Origin: Azonexus sp. | GTDB lineage: Bacteria; Pseudomonadota; Gammaproteobacteria; Burkholderiales; Rhodocyclaceae | NCBI GenBank assembly: GCA_030697085.1 | Contig: JAUYQT010000371.1 | Span: 1 to 10,811, forward strand | DNA: 10,811 nucleotides | Direction of reading: 5' to 3' | Shown: one piece after another, positions 7,035-10,811 of the stretch | How the letters are laid out: each line of letters begins with the position of its first letter | How positions within the stretch are numbered: the stretch's first letter is position 1 | The notes under the pieces: model-generated | Database searches by the model: none | Seen by the model: the letters and a program-made list of their open reading frames with translations, nothing else | Told to the model about the DNA's origin: nothing | Position numbers and translations under genes: made by a program

Positions 7035-7759
7035 AATTCCTGCAGCTCCCTGAATATTTTGCGGGTTTCGAGTTCCTTGCCAGCCAGATAATAGGCCATC
7101 AAAGTACGCATCAACTGTTTCGACTCCAAGCGCGAACGCGGGTCGGTAAAGTCCTCAGCCTCCAGATCAAGTAGCGTCTTGCCACTCACCACCTGCTCCG
7201 CCACCTCGGCATGTGCCAAAAGCACCGGCCCCTGTTCCATGCGATAGGTATAGCTCGCCGACGCAACGATAGCGCCGCCCGCGCTGTCATGCAGCAGGGT
7301 CAAGCCATAACCCAGTTCCTGCAACAACGCCTTTTCAAAGCAGCGCAGATCAGCTTCACGTACTTTGCCACCAGGATCAGCCCCCAGATGAGCCAGCATT
7401 TCGGCATAACGCACAAAAAGCCGCTCATGAGCATCCTCGCGAGGCAGCAAATGCATTAGTAATTCGTTGAGGTAATAGCCACAAAATAAAGCCTCACCCG
7501 CCAGCAAAGGCTGGCCGCCCTGCCATTCGGCCTTCATCAGCGTCAAGACATCGCCTTTGCCGGCCCAGCCCACCTCAAGCGGCTGAAAGCCCATCAAAAG
7601 TCCGCGAATCGCTGAACGAGGGCGACGCGCACCACGCGCCAACAGGGCAACTCGCCCGAAATCCCGGGAAAAAACTTCAACAATCAGGCTGGTTTCCCGA
7701 AACGGGTAGCTGTGCAAGACGTAGGCCGGCTGGCCGTCGACTTTGCTGCGCAAGCTCAT
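7031..7759 (-). CDS. recO: DNA repair protein RecO
   Basis: RecO works with RecR to load RecA onto SSB-coated single-stranded DNA in the RecF pathway, and it can anneal complementary strands. The 242-residue length is typical. The N-terminal OB fold spans about 8-80 and includes the characteristic [20 protein letters not shown] at 18-37. A helical C-terminal domain follows, with [15 protein letters not shown] at 87-101. Only isolated cysteines are present, so the four-cysteine zinc module of Deinococcus-type RecO is absent, as in E. coli. Both ends overlap neighbours by ATGA: era upstream and pdxJ downstream. No clear Shine-Dalgarno is seen, which favours coupling to era translation. Confidence 0.95.
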   Translation of the reverse strand: MSLRSKVDGQPAYVLHSYPFRETSLIVEVFSRDFGRVALLARGARRPRSAIRGLLMGFQPLEVGWAGKGDVLTLMKAEWQGGQPLLAGEALFCGYYLNELLMHLLPREDAHERLFVRYAEMLAHLGADPGGKVREADLRCFEKALLQELGYGLTLLHDSAGGAIVASASYTYRMEQGPVLLAHAEVAEQVVSGKTLLDLEAEDFTDPRSRLESKQLMRTLMAYYLAGKELETRKIFRELQEL

Positions 7760-8640
7760 TCGTAACCGAGGCTCTTCAGCAGGCGCTCGTCATCGTTCCA
7801 GCCGGATTTAACCTTGACCCAGATTTCAAGATAAACCTTGCTATCGAACAAACGCTCCATATCCCGCCGCGCCTCGCTGGCAATCCGCTTCAGTGATTCG
7901 CCACCCTTGCCAATGACGATGGCCTTGTGGCCGTCACGGTCAACGACAATTGCTGCAAAAATTCGCCGAAGATCGCCTTCCATTTCAAATTTTTCAATTT
8001 CAACGGTTGTGGCATAGGGCAACTCGTCACCGAGCAAACGGAAGACTTTCTCGCGGATATATTCGGCAGCGAGAAAGCGTTCGCTTTTGTCCGTCAACTC
8101 ATCCTCCGGGAACATCAAGCCTTCATTAGGCAGATGCTTGCGCGCCTCTGCGAGCAACTCATCCGTCTGCTTACCTTTGGTCGCGCTAATCGGCACAATT
8201 GCGGCGTAATCATGTTCCGCCGACACCATGGCAAGGAATGGCAGCAAAGCCGTACGATCTTTCAACTGGTCGGTCTTGTTGATCACCAGAATAACCGGCC
8301 GATCTTTCGGCAACAATCTAACCACCGCCTGATCCTTGGCATCGTAGCGCCCTGCCTCAATAACGAAGAGCACCAGATCAACATCACTTAATGTCTGCGT
8401 GACACCACGATTCATCGCCCGATTTAGCGCATTACCATATTTTGTCTGAAAACCTGGCGTATCGACAAAGACGAATTGCGCATCTTCGTTGGTCACAATA
8501 CCGGTGATCCGGTGCCGAGTCGTTTGGGCTTTGCGCGAAACGATGCTGATTTTCTCCCCAACCAGGCGGTTGAGTAAGGTTGACTTGCCGACATTGGGTC
8601 GACCAACAATAGCGATATAACCTGAACAGATCTTCTTCAT
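7756..8640 (-). CDS. era: GTPase Era
   Basis: Era is an essential GTPase that binds 16S rRNA near its 3' end and acts as a checkpoint in assembly of the small ribosomal subunit. The 294-residue protein shows the full set of G motifs: P-loop GRPNVGKS at 13-20, DTPG at 60-63, NKTD at 121-124 and SATK at 152-155. The C-terminal KH RNA-binding domain carries VIGKGG at 242-247 and ends with the typical VKVKSGW-x-DD region. It lies directly downstream of rnc with a four-base overlap, the same order as the rnc-era-recO operon of E. coli. This keeps an rRNA-processing nuclease and a ribosome-assembly GTPase on one transcript. Confidence 0.98.
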   Translation of the reverse strand: MKKICSGYIAIVGRPNVGKSTLLNRLVGEKISIVSRKAQTTRHRITGIVTNEDAQFVFVDTPGFQTKYGNALNRAMNRGVTQTLSDVDLVLFVIEAGRYDAKDQAVVRLLPKDRPVILVINKTDQLKDRTALLPFLAMVSAEHDYAAIVPISATKGKQTDELLAEARKHLPNEGLMFPEDELTDKSERFLAAEYIREKVFRLLGDELPYATTVEIEKFEMEGDLRRIFAAIVVDRDGHKAIVIGKGGESLKRIASEARRDMERLFDSKVYLEIWVKVKSGWNDDERLLKSLGYE

Positions 8641-9305
8641 GCCTTCAATTCTTTCAATGCCTTGTCGGCCGCAACCTGTTCGGCAATACGACGACTCGCG
8701 CCATAACCGATGGTACGCAAGGGTGGGTTATCAATTTCACACGCCACCTCAAAGCGCTGCTCATGGGCAGCGCCGGTGGCTTCAAGCAGAACGTAGCGAG
8801 GTACGGGCCTTTTGCGACCTTGCAGCCACTCTTGCAGACTCGTTTTTGCATCTTTCTGAACCTGCCCAGGCTTAAGTTCATCAAGCAGCGGCTGGTAGAG
8901 TTTGGCAATTACCGCATACGCCGCGTCAAAACCGGCGTCGAGATAAATGGCACCGAGCAATGCCTCAACCGTGTCGGCCAAAATCGACGGACGTTGCGCC
9001 CCACCGCTTTTCAATTCACCTTCACCCAACCGCAGGCATTCTCCGATATTCAAGCTCAGCGCCAAGCGATGCAGCGCATCCTGGCGAACAAGATTGGCCC
9101 GCAAACGGGAGAGATCACCTTCGGGCAGATCGGGGAAACGATGAAACAAGGCAGCAGCAATAACACAATCGAGAATGCCATCGCCAAGAAATTCCAGGCG
9201 CTCATTGTTAGGCGTCCCAAAACTACGATGCGTCAGCGCCGTTCGGAGGAGTTTCTGATCCGAAAACTCATGTCCTAACGTTTTGGCGACCGAGAGCGCG
9301 CTCAT
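8637..9305 (-). CDS. rnc: Ribonuclease III
   Basis: RNase III cleaves double-stranded RNA, releasing 16S and 23S rRNA precursors and processing selected mRNAs. The 222-residue protein has the two expected domains. The nuclease domain carries the signature [13 protein letters not shown] at 34-46, with Glu35, Glu38 and Asp42. Glu62, Asp111 and Glu114 complete the metal-binding set known from E. coli. The double-stranded RNA-binding domain covers about 153-222 and ends with [18 protein letters not shown]. The ATG is three bases after the DUF4845 stop, and the stop overlaps era by four bases. In E. coli the rnc leader is itself cut for autoregulation; here rnc sits in the middle of an operon, so that exact arrangement is not present. 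Confidence 0.97.
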   Translation of the reverse strand: MSALSVAKTLGHEFSDQKLLRTALTHRSFGTPNNERLEFLGDGILDCVIAAALFHRFPDLPEGDLSRLRANLVRQDALHRLALSLNIGECLRLGEGELKSGGAQRPSILADTVEALLGAIYLDAGFDAAYAVIAKLYQPLLDELKPGQVQKDAKTSLQEWLQGRKRPVPRYVLLEATGAAHEQRFEVACEIDNPPLRTIGYGASRRIAEQVAADKALKELKA

Positions 9306-9308
9306 GCC

Positions 9309-9662
9309 TTACTGTCCAGCGGTCGACCCTCGATAATCAATCAAAAGGCTGACATTCAAAAAGAGGGGAATACGTTTTTCGTAGGCAAATTCGATCACTA
9401 CCTTGCCATTTTCCTTTGAAATATCCAGTTGATCACCCTTGAATTCGAGGTAATCAATATCGGCAAACTTATTGAATGCGTTACGGATGTCTGCCACTGT
9501 CGCATCTGGCGCCGCTTGTGCCGCAACCGCCTTTGTGTCTTTGACAATCTTGTAATACTCAATCGTCGTTGGCACGACTTTCATGCCCAGTACCGCCACC
9601 AAGAAGAAAATGATGCCCCAGAAGATCAAACCTGAGAGCGCTACACCACGTTGATATTTCAT
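9309..9662 (-). CDS. DUF4845-family single-pass membrane protein, function unknown
   Basis: This 117-residue protein resembles the DUF4845 family found between lepB and rnc in many beta- and gammaproteobacteria; no function is established. A short basic head (MKYQRG) is followed by one hydrophobic segment at about 7-28, then a soluble part of about 85 residues predicted to lie outside the cytoplasm. The head and helix look like a type IV pilin N-terminus: a Gly6/Val7 position like a prepilin cleavage site, and later VPTTIEYY. However, the glutamate usual at position +5 is missing (Gly11). Two adjacent ATGs are possible. AAGGAG lies six bases before the one at 9662 but only three before the one at 9665, so 9662 is preferred. 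The family call is by recognition of context and N-terminus. Confidence 0.8.
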   Translation of the reverse strand: MKYQRGVALSGLIFWGIIFFLVAVLGMKVVPTTIEYYKIVKDTKAVAAQAAPDATVADIRNAFNKFADIDYLEFKGDQLDISKENGKVVIEFAYEKRIPLFLNVSLLIDYRGSTAGQ

Positions 9663-9668
9663 CATTGT

Positions 9669-9674
9669 CTCCTT
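9669..9674 (-). promoter_or_regulatory. Ribosome-binding site of the DUF4845 gene, fused to the lepB stop
   Basis: AAGGAG overlaps the lepB stop codon TAA (9673-9675) to make TAAGGAG. It is the best Shine-Dalgarno in the right-hand operon. Ribosomes ending lepB would release on top of the next start, and the six-base spacing favours the second of the two tandem ATG codons. Confidence 0.75.
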
Positions 9675-10458
9675 ACTTGAAGGAACCGATTCGGCTTAAA
9701 TCGCCAAGATTCAACCAGATGAAGAATGCCTTGCCGACAATATTCTGTTCGGGAACAAACCCCCAGGCCCGGCTATCGCGACTGTTATCGCGGTTATCGC
9801 CCATCATGAAATAGTGACCAGCCGGCACTTTACAAGTTACACCAGCGGCATTGTAGGTGCAGTTTTCACGATTCGGAAAACGCCCAGGGTCGGGAACAAA
9901 GGCCGGCGCATCGGTATCGTTAAGGTAGCGATGCTCAACACCCATTTGCGCTTGATACTGCTCAGAGTAATACAAGCGCTCGGGATGCAAGTAATCGGCA
10001 ACCTTGCTCGCTTCAACGGCTTCACCATTGATCGTCAGACGCTTGTTTTGATAGGAAATTGTGTCCCCCGGCAAACCAACCACCCGTTTAATGTAATCCA
10101 GCGAAGTATCTTCCGGGTAACGAAAAACCATCACATCGCCACGTTTTGGCAAGTTGATATCGATAATCTTCTTGTTGATCACCGGTAGGCGAATGCCGTA
10201 GGTAAATTTATTGACCAGAATAAAATCACCGACCAGCAGAGTCGGAATCATCGAACCAGAGGGAATCTTAAACGGCTCAAATAAAAAAGAGCGGAGCACG
10301 AAAACAATCAAAATAACCGGGAAAAAACTGGCGCCCCATTCAACCCAAAATGGCTCTTTAGCATTTTTAGCACGCAATTTCCGGCATTTCAGCACGTCGA
10401 CCGCATAAAGAGCGCCGGTAAAAACCAGCAACACAAAAAGAATCAGGGCAAAGTTCAT
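9673..10458 (-). CDS. lepB: Signal peptidase I (leader peptidase)
   Basis: LepB removes signal peptides from exported proteins at the outer face of the inner membrane. The 261-residue protein has two N-terminal membrane segments at about 4-22 and 43-60, with a basic cytoplasmic loop between them, as in E. coli. The catalytic serine is Ser69 in PSGSMIPTL and the general base is Lys124 in YIKRVVGLPGD. The conserved box GDNRDNSRDSRAWG runs from 219 to 232. Cys200 and Cys209 are placed to form the small periplasmic disulfide known in the E. coli enzyme. The start follows the lepA stop by eight bases with a weak GAG seven bases upstream. The lepA-lepB order is the standard proteobacterial one. Confidence 0.97.
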   Translation of the reverse strand: MNFALILFVLLVFTGALYAVDVLKCRKLRAKNAKEPFWVEWGASFFPVILIVFVLRSFLFEPFKIPSGSMIPTLLVGDFILVNKFTYGIRLPVINKKIIDINLPKRGDVMVFRYPEDTSLDYIKRVVGLPGDTISYQNKRLTINGEAVEASKVADYLHPERLYYSEQYQAQMGVEHRYLNDTDAPAFVPDPGRFPNRENCTYNAAGVTCKVPAGHYFMMGDNRDNSRDSRAWGFVPEQNIVGKAFFIWLNLGDLSRIGSFK

Positions 10459-10466
10459 CGCGATTC

Positions 10467-10811
10467 TCAGTTATCGACGCGCAAAACAGCGAGGAAAGCT
10501 TCTTGCGGAATTTCCACACTACCCACTTGTTTCATGCGTTTTTTACCGGCCTTTTGCTTTTCCAGCAATTTCTTTTTACGACTGATATCGCCACCGTAAC
10601 ATTTAGCCAGCACGTCCTTGCGCATGGCTTTGACATTTTCCCGGGAGATGATGTGTGAGCCGATGGCAGCCTGAATAGCGACGTCATACATCTGGCGAGG
10701 TATTAATTCGCGCATTTTTGAGGCAAGTTCGCGACCACGATATTGCGCATTGGCCCGATGCACGATCAGCGACAGGGCATCAACTTTTTCGCCATTGATC
10801 AAGATATCCAT
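10467..10811 (-). CDS. lepA: Elongation factor 4 (LepA), C-terminal part only
   Basis: LepA is a ribosome-associated translational GTPase of about 600 residues. Only the last 114 residues are in the window, so the GTPase domain and true start lie beyond the right edge; the Met at 10811 is internal. The visible part is the LepA-specific C-terminal domain. It contains [17 protein letters not shown], a [18 protein letters not shown] stretch and the strongly basic segment near 80-96 ([17 protein letters not shown]). That domain contacts the ribosome near the peptidyl transferase region. The gene ends eight bases before lepB and is presumably the first or an early gene of the operon, whose promoter is outside the window. 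Confidence 0.97.
   Translation of the reverse strand: MDILINGEKVDALSLIVHRANAQYRGRELASKMRELIPRQMYDVAIQAAIGSHIISRENVKAMRKDVLAKCYGGDISRKKKLLEKQKAGKKRMKQVGSVEIPQEAFLAVLRVDN

Noticed and set aside
6291..7091. Open plus-strand frame of 266 codons opposite pdxJ
   Set aside because: It lies fully antisense to a clear pdxJ with intact catalytic residues. Its translation has no recognisable motif and looks like complementary-strand codon bias.
8763..9278. Open plus-strand frame of 171 codons opposite rnc
   Set aside because: It is a shadow of the rnc reading frame. The translation is basic and without motifs, and there is no promoter or terminator for it.
1..10811. CRISPR array, insertion sequence, prophage, toxin-antitoxin or defence genes
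   Set aside because: No repeat-spacer pattern, transposase, integrase or attachment-site pattern was seen. Coding genes fill nearly the whole window and all but one belong to well-known core families.

Overview
The window is an ordinary, tightly packed chromosomal core region from a proteobacterium, most likely a betaproteobacterium. The evidence is the gene order lepA-lepB-DUF4845-rnc-era-recO-pdxJ-acpS-nagZ, the earP-efp pair that marks rhamnosyl-modified EF-P, and uvrC-pgsA followed by a tRNA. A Rhodocyclales-type (Dechloromonas-like) host fits the protein flavour, but that finer placement is an impression and was not tested. No mobile element, CRISPR array, phage gene or composition break was seen.

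Left block (1-3132, minus strand): a family 5-like uracil-DNA glycosylase, uvrC and pgsA are read in that order. A near-perfect sigma70-type promoter with a GC-only discriminator then drives a tRNA (probably Gly) that is cut by the window edge. Two DNA repair enzymes and the first committed enzyme of phosphatidylglycerol synthesis therefore sit upstream of a stable-RNA unit, as in the uvrC-pgsA-glyW arrangement of enterobacteria.

Middle block (3157-4889, plus strand): earP and efp. EarP adds rhamnose to an arginine of EF-P. The EF-P here carries Arg at position 32 in the expected loop, so enzyme and substrate match. A perfect TATAAT spans the earP stop codon and may give efp its own promoter. 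A strong hairpin terminator follows efp, and its T-tract reaches the last base of nagZ, which converges from the right.

Right block (4889-10811, minus strand): the 3' end of lepA, then lepB, a DUF4845 membrane protein, rnc, era, recO, pdxJ, acpS and nagZ. Five successive junctions from rnc to nagZ are 4-base ATGA stop/start overlaps, which indicates one translationally coupled operon. It joins protein export, RNA processing, ribosome assembly, recombination repair, vitamin B6 synthesis, acyl carrier activation and cell-wall recycling.

I found no previously undescribed system. The points most worth a second look are the uncharacterised DUF4845 protein, the chain of ATGA overlaps, the probable private efp promoter, and the crowded divergent start region between the glycosylase and earP.
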